NCBI GenBank assembly: GCA_910575475.1
Contig: CAJTGD010000004.1
Location: 142,010-206,009 of the forward strand
From: Lachnospiraceae bacterium
Lineage (GTDB): Bacteria > Bacillota > Clostridia > Lachnospirales > Lachnospiraceae
DNA length: 64,000 nt
Reading direction: 5' to 3'
The position numbers and the translations under genes are program-made. Below the pieces are notes generated by a model. It ran no database searches. It had not been told where the DNA came from and saw only the letters and a list, made by a program, of their open reading frames with translations. Positions 57,001 through 64,000 of the stretch are shown here, in pieces; positions within the stretch are counted from its first letter, which is position 1; every line of letters starts with the position of its first letter.

Positions 57001-60000
57001 GATATGATTTTGATTCCGCAGAACCGGTAGTACTTGGAGCGAATGGGGAAACCGAGATCTTCACCGATGAAAAAGGCTATGCCTGCAGCATTCCGCTCCC
57101 ATTTGGAACTTACATTGTAAGGGAATCAACGACACCGGATAATTATACGCCGGTCAAGGATTTCTTTGTCCATATCACAGAGAACCATCCGGATACGCCA
57201 CAGGTATGGCGTGTGCTTTTGGATGATGAATTTGAAGCAAAGCTGCGGATCGTGAAGAAGGATGATGAGACAAAGAAACCGGTATTAATAAAGAATACGG
57301 AGTTCAAGATTTATGACTTGGACAATGAAAAATATGTGGAGCAGGTAACAACCTATCCGACCGTTGAGAAACATGAGTCTTTCTTTACCGATGAACAGGG
57401 CTATTTGATCCTGCCCCAGAATTTAAAGATCGGGAATTACCGTATTGAGGAAGTCACGGCTCCCCATGGGTATATCCGGAATGAAAAAACTTATGAGGTG
57501 TCTGTGGATTCCAATACGCTTTACCAGATAGACGGGACATCCGGGGATGTGATCATTGATGTGGCCTGTGAGGACCATCCGGTAAAAGGAAAGCTGAATA
57601 TCGTGAAAAAGGGCGAAGTCTTGAAGGGCTATGACGAGACATTTATTTACGAAGCGGAAAACCTGGCAGGCGCGGAATTCAGCGTCTATGCGGCAGAGGA
57701 TATTTATACGGCAGACTGCCAGAAGGATGCGGAAGGGAACCGGATTCGGGAATATGCTGCCGGGGAACTGGTGGAAACATTGGCCACAGATGAAAATGGA
57801 GAAGCATCCGTATCCGATCTGCCTCTCGGGTCCTACCGGATTGTAGAAACAAAAGCTCCGGAAGGATATGTGTTAAACCAATTGGAGCAGACGATCACCC
57901 TGGTCTATGCGGATCAGGATACGCCGGTAGTAGAACAGACGGCGGTGTTTGAAAATGACCGTCAGAAGGTGGAGATTTCCGTAGTAAAGAAAGATGCCCG
58001 AAATGAGGCTTTGCTTGCCGGAGCGGTTTTTGGATTGTATACGAAAGCGGACATCATTGTAAATGGGGAAACCATCGTAAAAGCAGATACACTTCTCGGT
58101 GAAGCGGCTACAGGAGAGGATGGGAAAGCTGCGTTTGACCTGGATGTACCTTTTGGAGCGTATTATATCCGGGAGCAGAAAGCGCCGGCAGGATATGTTT
58201 CTTCGGATAAAGTTGTAGATGTAACGGTTTCCTATCAGGGACAGGATGTGAAGGCGGCAGAGACCAGCTGTGAATTTCAGAATGACCCGATAACGGCTTC
58301 CGTTAAAAAGACAGACCTGACAACCGGAGCAGAACTGGAAGGGGCAACGCTGACCGTTCTTGATCAGGACGGAAATGTTGTAGATTCCTGGAAATCTGTC
58401 AAAGGTGGGGAACATCTGGTAGAACGCCTGACAGCAGGGGAAACCTATACGCTGCGTGAGGAAATGGCTCCTTATGGCTATCTGAAAGCGGAAGAAATTG
58501 AATTTACAGTAGAGAATACTGCTGAGATCCAGAAAGTGGAGATGAAGGATGATGTCCCGACCGGGCTGATCCTAATCAATAAGAAGGGAGAACTTTTAGA
58601 AAATGTTTCTCTCTTAGATACCATTAGCGGATGGATAGAGCATGTATTCGAATATGTAACAGGCTCCTTGAAGGATGTCACCTTTGAAGTCTATGCCCTG
58701 GAAGATATCAAGGCGGCAGACGGGGAAAGCGGGGATTATTATAAGAAGGATGAACGGATCGATACTATCATGACAGATGAGGCCGGAGTTGCCAGGCTGG
58801 AAAACCTTCCTTTGGGAAAATATTATATCCGGGAAAAGGAGACCGCGGAAGGATATATACTGGATGAGGAAATCCGGGAAGTGGACCTGACCTACCGGGA
58901 TCAGGATACGAAAGTTGTTACATTCTCTACAGACTGGCAGAATAACCGCCAGAAAGTAGACCTCCAGGTATTGAAAACCGTAAAAGACTCTGACCGTGTC
59001 GTTCCGGGGACAGTATTTTCCCTGTGCGCAAAGGAAGATATCACGAATGCCGAAGGAAAAGTAATTCTGGAAGCGGATACCGTGATCGAGGAAAAAGCCA
59101 CCAATGCCGAAGGGAAGCTGCAGTTTACGGCAGACCTGCCTGTGGGCTATTCTTACTACGTGAAAGAAACCGCTTCGGCTCCCGGATTTACAACCATGGG
59201 TGAAACACAGGAATTTGACTTCGCGCCTGGAATGGCCGGGAGAGCGGCAACGCCTTCTTTGATTGCCTTCCAGAATGAGACAACCGTATTTGAATTTACC
59301 AAAGTATCCCTTACGGACGGAACAGAAGTAGAGGGCGCAAAGCTGCAGGTGACAGACCCGGACGGCAAAGTCATTGATGAATGGGTTTCCGGGAAGGAGC
59401 CGCATATCATCCGGGAACTGACGGTAGGAGAAACCTATAGAATGTCGGAGATCCTGCCTGCGGACGGCTATGTGACTGCGGAGAGTATCGAATTTACCGT
59501 AGAAAATACCAATGAAGTGCAGAAGGTAGAGATGAAAGATGATGTGACAAAGGTAGAGATTTCTAAGACGGATATTGCCGGGAACGAACTGCCGGGAGCA
59601 AAGCTGACCATCTATAACAAAGACGGAGAAGTGGTGGAAAGCTGGACATCCGGCGGGAAACCGCATTATATCGAGATGCTGCCGGTCGGGGAGTATACGC
59701 TCCATGAAGAGTCTGCGCCGGATGGCTGTCTGGTGGCGGAGGATATCCGATTTGAAGTCCAGGATACGGGCGAAATCCAGAAAGTCGCTATGAAGGATGA
59801 TGTGACCAAAGTAGAAATCTCGAAGACAGACATTGCCGGAAACGAACTGCCGGGAGCGAAGCTGGTAATCTATGATAAAGACGGGAGAGTAGTGGAAAGC
59901 TGGATCTCCGAAGACCAGCCCCATTCTATTGAAATGCTGCCTGCCGGGGAGTATACGCTCCACGAAGAAACCGCCCCGGATGGATATCTATTAGCAGAGG

Positions 60001-60212
60001 ACATTCCATTTGAAGTAAGAAATACCGGAGAAATCCAGAAGGTGGCCATGAAGGATGAAGCGAAGCCTGAGACGCCGGAGACACCGGATACGCCGAAAAC
60101 AGGAGACCAGGCAGACTTTCTGTTCTGGATATTCATTTTGGGGCTGGCGTGTTTTGGTTTCATTGCTCCTATCGTTTCCTGCTTCAAAGATTTGAAAAAG
60201 CAAAGTGAATGA
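54081..60212 (+). CDS. Giant thioester/SpaA Cna-B surface protein
   Basis: This 2043-residue secreted protein has a signal peptide (residues 1-33, AAAIAEE). A strand-rich N-terminal part is followed by a thioester-type domain around residues 235-355 (IFTVNGRIAYCLES with the Cys; NLQKALYYGYGGTGDLTDQ). At least ten Cna-B/SpaA-like domains follow. Each has the Lys-containing KVxKxD strand, the GAxFxVY turn and the YxLxExxAPxGY end, with candidate isopeptide Lys, Asn and Glu residues. A TPKTGD sortase-like motif, a membrane span and a Lys tail end the protein. It is a paralog of the protein at 36310 and a likely adhesin or mating-contact protein. GAGAGG precedes the ATG. Confidence 0.93.
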   Translation: MRLINRKSKRVISGLLAAVTFLSALIQPAAAIAEEPEPAAYEAEYPALETVRPDLAEDEIVTAEDYEMEIGSNFDIENDFAGLEIPAEKVTVKFHEAKNNAGQDFHVDQADIYKAVYFVEPMSGNPSYHVSRNIIVKEKPDTSQSGVEPANEPKDHSQEPVQGDAETVPDSETDTPESMTEAEMEAVIEDMEAAAQSHEDAEKIAEDGGLLLFSMDTRTSARMMARAATGNASLVTGQEVFYPTNLGNYSTNIFTVNGRIAYCLESAKGTPPTGSYASYILESNPNLQKALYYGYGGTGDLTDQFMPQFGDELKYVFTHIAASYFYCGIDGFEGCTMADLEACGVLGWINYLADQPAPPDPYLSLSKTSLKATGNGSEQVTGTTRLEGDSRNYITLRLPQNVTFHNESNGDTQTGGSVRISGGTSFYFTAPMSVSGTWNTGEMSGSIRNIWKALVVTTGDANQDIGSYYEEENGNSVSFTVEWMELAKVKVVKVDSVSNAKLSGAVFGIYSDEACRNLIVTMPATNQSGESEVEITKTQDTVYLKEITAPAGYRYNAAAYRVTLNTNQTVSTTVPDVEQLGNLTIYKEGEVLTGASTHENGLTFQYGNRRQKGAVFNVYAAKDIVTSYGTVAFKSGQLVADNLETGADGSVTLKNLHLGTYRVAEVQAPNGFYNGKETKDVVIAYAGQMAETAFSDTTFHNDRQKAEVSIVKKDQDTMNGLAGGIFGLYASENIQDADGNAIVQKDALIDKVTTNGDGNAVFSADLPVGFGYYVKEIQAPENYLKNVEDIYSFQFDPVNGSEAKASFSHTFTNERASAAIQLLKVDLETNTNIPQGDATLEHAVYGLYARQDIVHPDQKTGVIYKAGEQVATLTTDQEGKAKIENLYLGEYFIKEITPPAGYLADETEYDLVCSYEGELSAVIERSCTSPEQVIKQPFQIVKAANNGETDAGLLKGAGFTAYLVSSLKTKEDGGYDFDSAEPVVLGANGETEIFTDEKGYACSIPLPFGTYIVRESTTPDNYTPVKDFFVHITENHPDTPQVWRVLLDDEFEAKLRIVKKDDETKKPVLIKNTEFKIYDLDNEKYVEQVTTYPTVEKHESFFTDEQGYLILPQNLKIGNYRIEEVTAPHGYIRNEKTYEVSVDSNTLYQIDGTSGDVIIDVACEDHPVKGKLNIVKKGEVLKGYDETFIYEAENLAGAEFSVYAAEDIYTADCQKDAEGNRIREYAAGELVETLATDENGEASVSDLPLGSYRIVETKAPEGYVLNQLEQTITLVYADQDTPVVEQTAVFENDRQKVEISVVKKDARNEALLAGAVFGLYTKADIIVNGETIVKADTLLGEAATGEDGKAAFDLDVPFGAYYIREQKAPAGYVSSDKVVDVTVSYQGQDVKAAETSCEFQNDPITASVKKTDLTTGAELEGATLTVLDQDGNVVDSWKSVKGGEHLVERLTAGETYTLREEMAPYGYLKAEEIEFTVENTAEIQKVEMKDDVPTGLILINKKGELLENVSLLDTISGWIEHVFEYVTGSLKDVTFEVYALEDIKAADGESGDYYKKDERIDTIMTDEAGVARLENLPLGKYYIREKETAEGYILDEEIREVDLTYRDQDTKVVTFSTDWQNNRQKVDLQVLKTVKDSDRVVPGTVFSLCAKEDITNAEGKVILEADTVIEEKATNAEGKLQFTADLPVGYSYYVKETASAPGFTTMGETQEFDFAPGMAGRAATPSLIAFQNETTVFEFTKVSLTDGTEVEGAKLQVTDPDGKVIDEWVSGKEPHIIRELTVGETYRMSEILPADGYVTAESIEFTVENTNEVQKVEMKDDVTKVEISKTDIAGNELPGAKLTIYNKDGEVVESWTSGGKPHYIEMLPVGEYTLHEESAPDGCLVAEDIRFEVQDTGEIQKVAMKDDVTKVEISKTDIAGNELPGAKLVIYDKDGRVVESWISEDQPHSIEMLPAGEYTLHEETAPDGYLLAEDIPFEVRNTGEIQKVAMKDEAKPETPETPDTPKTGDQADFLFWIFILGLACFGFIAPIVSCFKDLKKQSE
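59541..60056 (+). repeat. Two 258-bp in-frame domain repeats in the giant surface protein gene
   Basis: Units at 59541 and 59799 encode near-identical 86-residue Cna-B domains (DVTKVEISKTDIAGNELPGA...; KDGEVVESW versus KDGRVVESW). Recent duplication is likely. Related but less similar units lie upstream (around 58280 and 59280). Confidence 0.88.
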
Positions 60213-60372
60213 TTCCGGGCAGTCCGATGTGATTGTTGCCAGCAGAAGATGGGAGATCTGCGAATAAAAGTTTGTAGGTATTCCTGTCAGGAAGGTTTCA
60301 GAAAAAGGAACGTGGATTGAATTTCAGCATATTTGTACTTGCGGCTATAGAAAGGTGAAAATACGGCTGATG

Positions 60373-60414
60373 AAAAGGGCATCTATAGATGGAATCTCTG
60401 TAGATGCCCCTTTT
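60373..60414 (+). terminator. Hairpin before the DUF4314 gene, probable terminator
   Basis: AAAAGGGCATCTA pairs with TAGATGCCCCTTTT, with one bulged C, around a loop of 15 bases. The rest of 60213-60431 shows no gene. Confidence 0.6.
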
Positions 60415-60431
60415 AGTAGAAAGGAGGGTGT

Positions 60432-60692
60432 ATGCATACGGTAAGTAAAAAAGAATTGGAACTGTTGAGAAAACGGTATCCGGCGGGAACACCTGTCTGC
60501 CTGGATGAGATGGAGGGAGAAGGCCGGATGACACCGGGGCTGAAGGGCAGGGCGCTCTATGTGGATGATGCAGGCCAGATCCATGTCCAGTGGGAGAATG
60601 GAAGCAGCCTGGCATTGATTCCAGGTGTGGATCAATTTCATAAGATCAGTGATCCGGAGAAGAAAAAAGAGAAGGGGGAACCATCCCGGTAA
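60432..60692 (+). CDS. DUF4314 protein
   Basis: The 86-residue protein has the DUF4314 pattern: LRKRYPAGTPVCLDEMEGEGRMTPGLKGRALYVDDAGQIHVQWENGSSLALIPGVD. It is an SH3-like small domain common in ICEs and phages, with unknown function. AAAGGAGGG precedes ATG 60432. It lies directly before virD4, and their frames probably overlap. Confidence 0.88.
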   Translation: MHTVSKKELELLRKRYPAGTPVCLDEMEGEGRMTPGLKGRALYVDDAGQIHVQWENGSSLALIPGVDQFHKISDPEKKKEKGEPSR

Positions 60693-60739
60693 AACAGGGC
60701 GGGAAGTCGGATTGGATCCTCTGGCTTCTTGCCCTTCCG

Positions 60740-62449
60740 TTGGTATGGTGGGCGGCGCTCCTGCTGGCGGATTCCGTAGGGCCAGGAAGAAATCTGATGG
60801 TCATTCTGGAACTGCTGACAGAAAAGCTGGACCATCCGTTTGAAATTCATTTTACGGAATATACGGTGAGATCACTTCTGGTCTGTACGCTTTTATATGG
60901 GATGGGAATCGGCATTTTTTATTCGAACCAGAAGAATTACCGGCGCGGAGAGGAACATGGTTCCGCTAAATGGGGAAATGTAGGGCAGCTCTGTAAAAAA
61001 TACCGTGCCATGCCTTATGCAGAGAATATTCTGCTGACCCAAAACTTCCGCATGGGGCTGGACTGCTACAAGCACCGGAGGAACTTGAACATTTTAGTGA
61101 TTGGGGGATCTGGCGCCGGGAAATCCCGGACATTTGCGATCCCCAATATCATGCAGTGTAACTGCTCCATGGTAATCACTGATCCTAAAGCGGAATTGCT
61201 TCGAAAGACGGGAGACCTGCTGAAAAAGATGGGATATGAGGTACGGGTATTTGACCTGATCCATCCGGATACTTCATTCTGCTACAATCCGTTTCAGTAT
61301 GTGCAGGATGATAAGGATGTATTGCGCCTGATCAATAACCTGATCAAGAATACGACACCCAAAGGCTCCCAATCCTCCGATCCCTTTTGGGAGAAGAGCG
61401 AGACAGCACTTTTGCAGGCACTGATGATGTACCTCTTACATGAAGCGCCGCCGGAGGAACAGAACTTCCCCATGATCATGGAAATGCTGGCTTCGGCGCA
61501 GGTGAAAGAGGAAGACGAGGATTATGAGTCCCCGCTGGATATCCTATTTGAACGGCTGGAGATGCGTGATCCGGAAAGTATCGCCGTGAAGCAATATCAT
61601 ATTTACAAACAGGCTGCCGGCAAGACAGCGAAAAGTATATTGATCTCCGTAGGCGTCCGGCTGGCAGCGTTTAATTTGAAGCAGATCGCAGACCTGACCT
61701 GTATAGATGAACTGGACCTGTCCAGTATCGGGGAGAAGAAAGTCGCATTGTTCTGCTGCATCCCTGATGCAGACACCAGCCTGAACTATCTGGTAGGCAT
61801 GATCTACAGCCAGTTATTCCAGACCTTGTATTATGTAGCGGATCGTCTGCACGGCGGGAAGCTGCCGGTGCCGGTACACTGCATCATGGATGAATTCCCA
61901 AATGTAGCTCTGCCGGATGACTTTGAAAAGATCCTGGCAACTATGCGCTCCCGTTCTATTTCATGCAGTATTATAGTACAGAACATGAGCCAGATCAAGG
62001 CTCTTTTTAAGGATTCTCATGACTCGGTTGTGGGGAATTGCGACGAACTTTTATACCTCGGCGGCAATGAAAAGGAGACGCACAAGTACCTTTCCGAACT
62101 GCTCGGGAAGGAGACGATCGACACCAATACCTATGGGCAGACAAAAGGAAAATCGGGCAGTTATTCCATAAATTTTCAGCAGAGCGGGAGGGAATTATTA
62201 ATGCCTGATGAAGTAAGGCTGCTGGATAATGACTACGCGCTTTTGTTTGTCCGTGGGGAGCATGCTGTCATGGATCGGAAGTATGACCTTTTAAAACACC
62301 CGAATATCAGGGATACGGAGGATGGAGGCGCACCGCCTTATGACTATTCGGAAGCACCGCTGGCGCATGATGTACCGGCATTTGACGGGACACGATGTGA
62401 AGATTATGAACTGCTCTCCGGCGAGGACATTGCCGGGGAGCCTTTTTAG
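60740..62449 (+). CDS. VirD4/TraG-type coupling ATPase
   Basis: This 569-residue protein links the relaxosome to the secretion channel. It has Walker A GGSGAGKSRTF, TDPKAELLRKTG, a nucleotide-binding region with NPFQYVQDDKD, Walker B IMDEFPN and the IVQNMSQIKALF helix. TTG 60740 is the first canonical start in frame. However, the frame stays open upstream to 60653 and encodes KSDWILWLLALPLV, part of the first membrane helix, with no ATG, GTG or TTG. The only good ribosome binding site (AAGGGGG at 60673-60678) lies before ATC 60683, suggesting a non-canonical or lost start there. Confidence 0.9.
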   Translation: MVWWAALLLADSVGPGRNLMVILELLTEKLDHPFEIHFTEYTVRSLLVCTLLYGMGIGIFYSNQKNYRRGEEHGSAKWGNVGQLCKKYRAMPYAENILLTQNFRMGLDCYKHRRNLNILVIGGSGAGKSRTFAIPNIMQCNCSMVITDPKAELLRKTGDLLKKMGYEVRVFDLIHPDTSFCYNPFQYVQDDKDVLRLINNLIKNTTPKGSQSSDPFWEKSETALLQALMMYLLHEAPPEEQNFPMIMEMLASAQVKEEDEDYESPLDILFERLEMRDPESIAVKQYHIYKQAAGKTAKSILISVGVRLAAFNLKQIADLTCIDELDLSSIGEKKVALFCCIPDADTSLNYLVGMIYSQLFQTLYYVADRLHGGKLPVPVHCIMDEFPNVALPDDFEKILATMRSRSISCSIIVQNMSQIKALFKDSHDSVVGNCDELLYLGGNEKETHKYLSELLGKETIDTNTYGQTKGKSGSYSINFQQSGRELLMPDEVRLLDNDYALLFVRGEHAVMDRKYDLLKHPNIRDTEDGGAPPYDYSEAPLAHDVPAFDGTRCEDYELLSGEDIAGEPF

Positions 62450-62461
62450 AGAAATAAGGAG

Positions 62462-62530
62462 TTGCCCGCATTTAAAGTCTGCTTCGCAGATGGCGGGCAA
62501 GTAGGCAATCAATTTGCGATGCAAATTGAT
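62462..62530. repeat. Two nested hairpins between virD4 and maff2
   Basis: TTGCCCGC (62462-62469) pairs with GCGGGCAA (62493-62500) around an inner TCTGC-TTC-GCAGA. Next, ATCAATTTGC (62508-62517) pairs exactly with GCAAATTGAT (62521-62530). They lie just before the next gene's ribosome binding site and may modulate its expression or terminate transcription. Confidence 0.7.
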
Positions 62531-62553
62531 CACAAACGATGGGAGGAATGTGG

Positions 62554-62919
62554 ATGAAATTTTATAAGATGAGAAAAAAATATGGCAGAGAGAATCAAAA
62601 GAAAACAGCACCGTTGCCGATGAACTCCAGACAGAGAAAGACATTTTCCGTCTATGCGGCATTGGCCTTTGCCCTCTGTATGGGAACGATTACGGTTTAT
62701 GCGTCAGGGGATCCGCTGGCTGTGGTAAATAACCTGTCATCCTTTATCTTTTCCCTGATCCGCGCGATCGGGATGATCCTGCTGGGCTTTGGAGTGGTGC
62801 AGGTAGGGCTTTCCCTAAAGAGCCATGATCCAAGCCAGAGGGCGAATGGATTTCTGACTCTGGCAGGAGGAATTATCATTACCTTTGCGAAGGAGATTCT
62901 GGATATGATTGTGGGCTGA
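62554..62919 (+). CDS. Maff2-family membrane protein
   Basis: The 121-residue protein has a basic N-terminus, two membrane helices (FSVYAALAFALCMGTITVYA and FIFSLIRAIGMILLGFGVVQVGL) and the conserved DPSQRANGFLTLAGGIIITFAKEIL block. The small Maff2 family is placed between virD4 and virB6 in Tn1549-like ICEs and resembles the VirB2/VirB3-type minor parts of type IV secretion systems. ATG 62554 is 7 bases after GGAGG; ATG 62539 overlaps that site. Confidence 0.88.
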   Translation: MKFYKMRKKYGRENQKKTAPLPMNSRQRKTFSVYAALAFALCMGTITVYASGDPLAVVNNLSSFIFSLIRAIGMILLGFGVVQVGLSLKSHDPSQRANGFLTLAGGIIITFAKEILDMIVG

Positions 62920-63110
62920 TCCTGCTTTTATAGAGGAACACTTTTTGAAGGATGGATGTAAGAAGAGGAACTATAAAGATGTCCGGACAGTGAAACCAGA
63001 GAAAAAATCCAATCTGGACATGAAGCAATATTTGAGCATACATGGAAAACCGGCAAATAGGCTGAGGAATTTCCCATGTGTGCTCCATCCAGGAAAGGGG
63101 TGAAAACTGA

Positions 63111-63884
63111 TTGGAAAGTGATAACTGGATCGTCCAGAACCTGAACTCTGCTTTATCCACATGGAATGATAAGATGGAAGAAATCTGGACGCTCCTGACT
63201 CAAAGCCCGGAAAACTTTAAAGGCGGCGGCATATGGGGCGTGATGGTCAATGTGAATGATGGATTGAAAGCCGTTGGGTACGGGCTGTTGGTCTTATTCT
63301 TTGCAGTGGGGATCATAAAGACCTGTTCCAGCTATACGGACATCAAGAAACCGGAGCATGTATTGAAAGCATTTATCCGTTTTGCGCTGGCTCAGGGAGC
63401 GGTGATGTACGGCATGGAGCTTCTGGCTGCAGTCTTTTCCATTGTGCAGGGCATGGTATCCACCATCATGTCCCATTCCGGCATGGCCCAGGGGGTGACG
63501 GAGCTGCCTGCCGAGATTGTGGAAAAGATTGAATCCGTAGGGATGCTGGAATCCATCCCCCTGTGGATCGTGACCCTGCTGGGGAGCCTTTTGATCACGG
63601 TCTTGTCTTTTATCATGATACTGACCGTTTATGGCCGGATGTTCAAGCTGTATATGTATACGGCGATTGCGCCGATTCCGATTGCCACATTTGCCGGAGA
63701 GCCGACGCAGTCCGTTGGGAAGAACTTCATCCGGTCTTATACCGGAGTATGCCTGGAAGGGGCGGTCATCGCGCTGGCCTGCATCATCTTTTCCATATTT
63801 GCGGCAAGCCCGCCTGCCATCGGAGACCAGAGCCTGTCAGCAGTAACAATTGTCTGGAACTATGTGGGAGAACTGGTATTTAAC
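63111..63884 (+). pseudogene. VirB6/TrbL-like channel protein, truncated by an insertion
   Basis: About 258 residues of a polytopic membrane protein are present (GVMVNVNDGLKAVGYGLLVL, KAFIRFALAQGAVMYGMELL, LIPLW-type helices, YTAIAPIPIATFAGEPTQSVGKNFIRSYTGVCLEGAVIAL). The normal sequence ends VGELVFN plus about 20 more hydrophobic residues. Here the frame continues after position 63884 with SNFPHRMVC and a stop, all from inserted DNA. Loss of the last helix probably damages the mating channel. The start TTG 63111 follows AAAGGGG. The 190 bases before it have no supported gene. Confidence 0.85.
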
Positions 63885-64000
63885 TCAAACTTCCCACACC
63901 GCATGGTGTGTTGAACCTTGAAAAATCAATACTTTAACCCATAAAAAAGGCATAAACCTCTTGTCTGTGGTATAATTGAGTTGCCTAAAAACAATTACAC
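63885..64000 (+). mobile_element. Left end of an unidentified IS-like insertion
   Basis: The 116 bases start where the virB6 sequence stops. They carry a CACACC-GCAT-GGTGTG hairpin (63895-63910) and a TATAAT box at 63971-63976, a layout typical of the 5' region of a transposase gene. The window ends before any transposase, so the family is unassigned. A group II intron or other insertion cannot be excluded. Confidence 0.55.

Larger units (their letters stand above)
26723..64000. mobile_element. Tn1549-like integrative conjugative element, left part (continues past window)
   Basis: The left boundary is placed at about 26722/26723, where the ABC ATPase reading frame breaks. The families inside (DUF4240, ParM/ParR-like, cytosine methyltransferase, amidoligase, SpaA-type protein, DUF3991/Toprim, DUF5688, MobC, relaxase, PcfB, DUF4314, VirD4, Maff2, VirB6) and their order are those of Tn1549-like ICEs. 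VirB4, the NlpC/P60-type T4SS hydrolase and the integrase normally follow and are not in the window. Several genes look damaged, so mobility is uncertain. The first 230 bases of the element (26723-26958) show no gene. Confidence 0.9.

Noticed and set aside
62909..63103. 64-residue frame between maff2 and virB6
   Set aside because: It overlaps the end of maff2 and has no ribosome binding site or known family.

Overview
The window reads as chromosomal DNA from a gut-type Firmicute, most likely a Lachnospiraceae (Clostridia) member. The evidence is the strong AAGGAGG-type ribosome binding sites, consensus sigma-A promoters, intrinsic terminators, moderately GC-rich core genes and a Tn1549-like conjugative element of the kind common in that family. 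No rRNA, tRNA or CRISPR array was seen.

Positions 1 to about 26,722 are host chromosome. They hold the end of gltB and all of gltD (glutamate synthase), an AT-rich DUF3267 peptidase gene, a long cobalamin riboswitch driving a DUF4430 lipoprotein and an ECF-type substrate-binding membrane protein, a secreted NlpC/P60 hydrolase, rpsB-tsf, a dicarboxylate-type symporter, and an AraC-type regulator divergent from araB-araD-araA. These are followed by a MATE exporter, a PdaA-like polysaccharide deacetylase, a reverse-strand operon (SDR, carbamate kinase, shikimate dehydrogenase), an internally deleted MATE pseudogene, and a two-component system whose adjacent ABC transporter ATPase gene is cut in the Walker B motif.

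That cut, after codon 167 of the ATPase, is the left end of an integrative conjugative element that runs to at least position 63,884. Its gene order and families (DUF4240, ParM/ParR-like, DNA cytosine methyltransferase, amidoligase, SpaA-type surface protein, DUF3991/Toprim, DUF5688, MobC, relaxase, PcfB, DUF4314, VirD4, Maff2, VirB6) match Tn1549-like ICEs of Clostridia. Distinctive cargo includes an S-adenosylmethionine synthetase with two DNA methyltransferases, an amidoligase with a gamma-glutamylcyclotransferase, two thioester/Cna-B surface proteins (868 and 2043 residues), and a metallo-beta-lactamase-fold/cupin/DUF188 block.

The element also carries non-coding structure: four copies of a roughly 137-bp degenerate repeat, five copies of an exact 43-bp-period hairpin repeat, a 113-bp MITE with a perfect 9-bp target duplication, and a hairpin pair upstream of mobC that may be oriT. 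Several lesions suggest it is decaying or non-autonomous. The relaxase has an apparent single-base frameshift near its first codons, virD4 lacks a canonical start for its first membrane helix, and virB6 is cut by what looks like an IS end in the last 116 bases.
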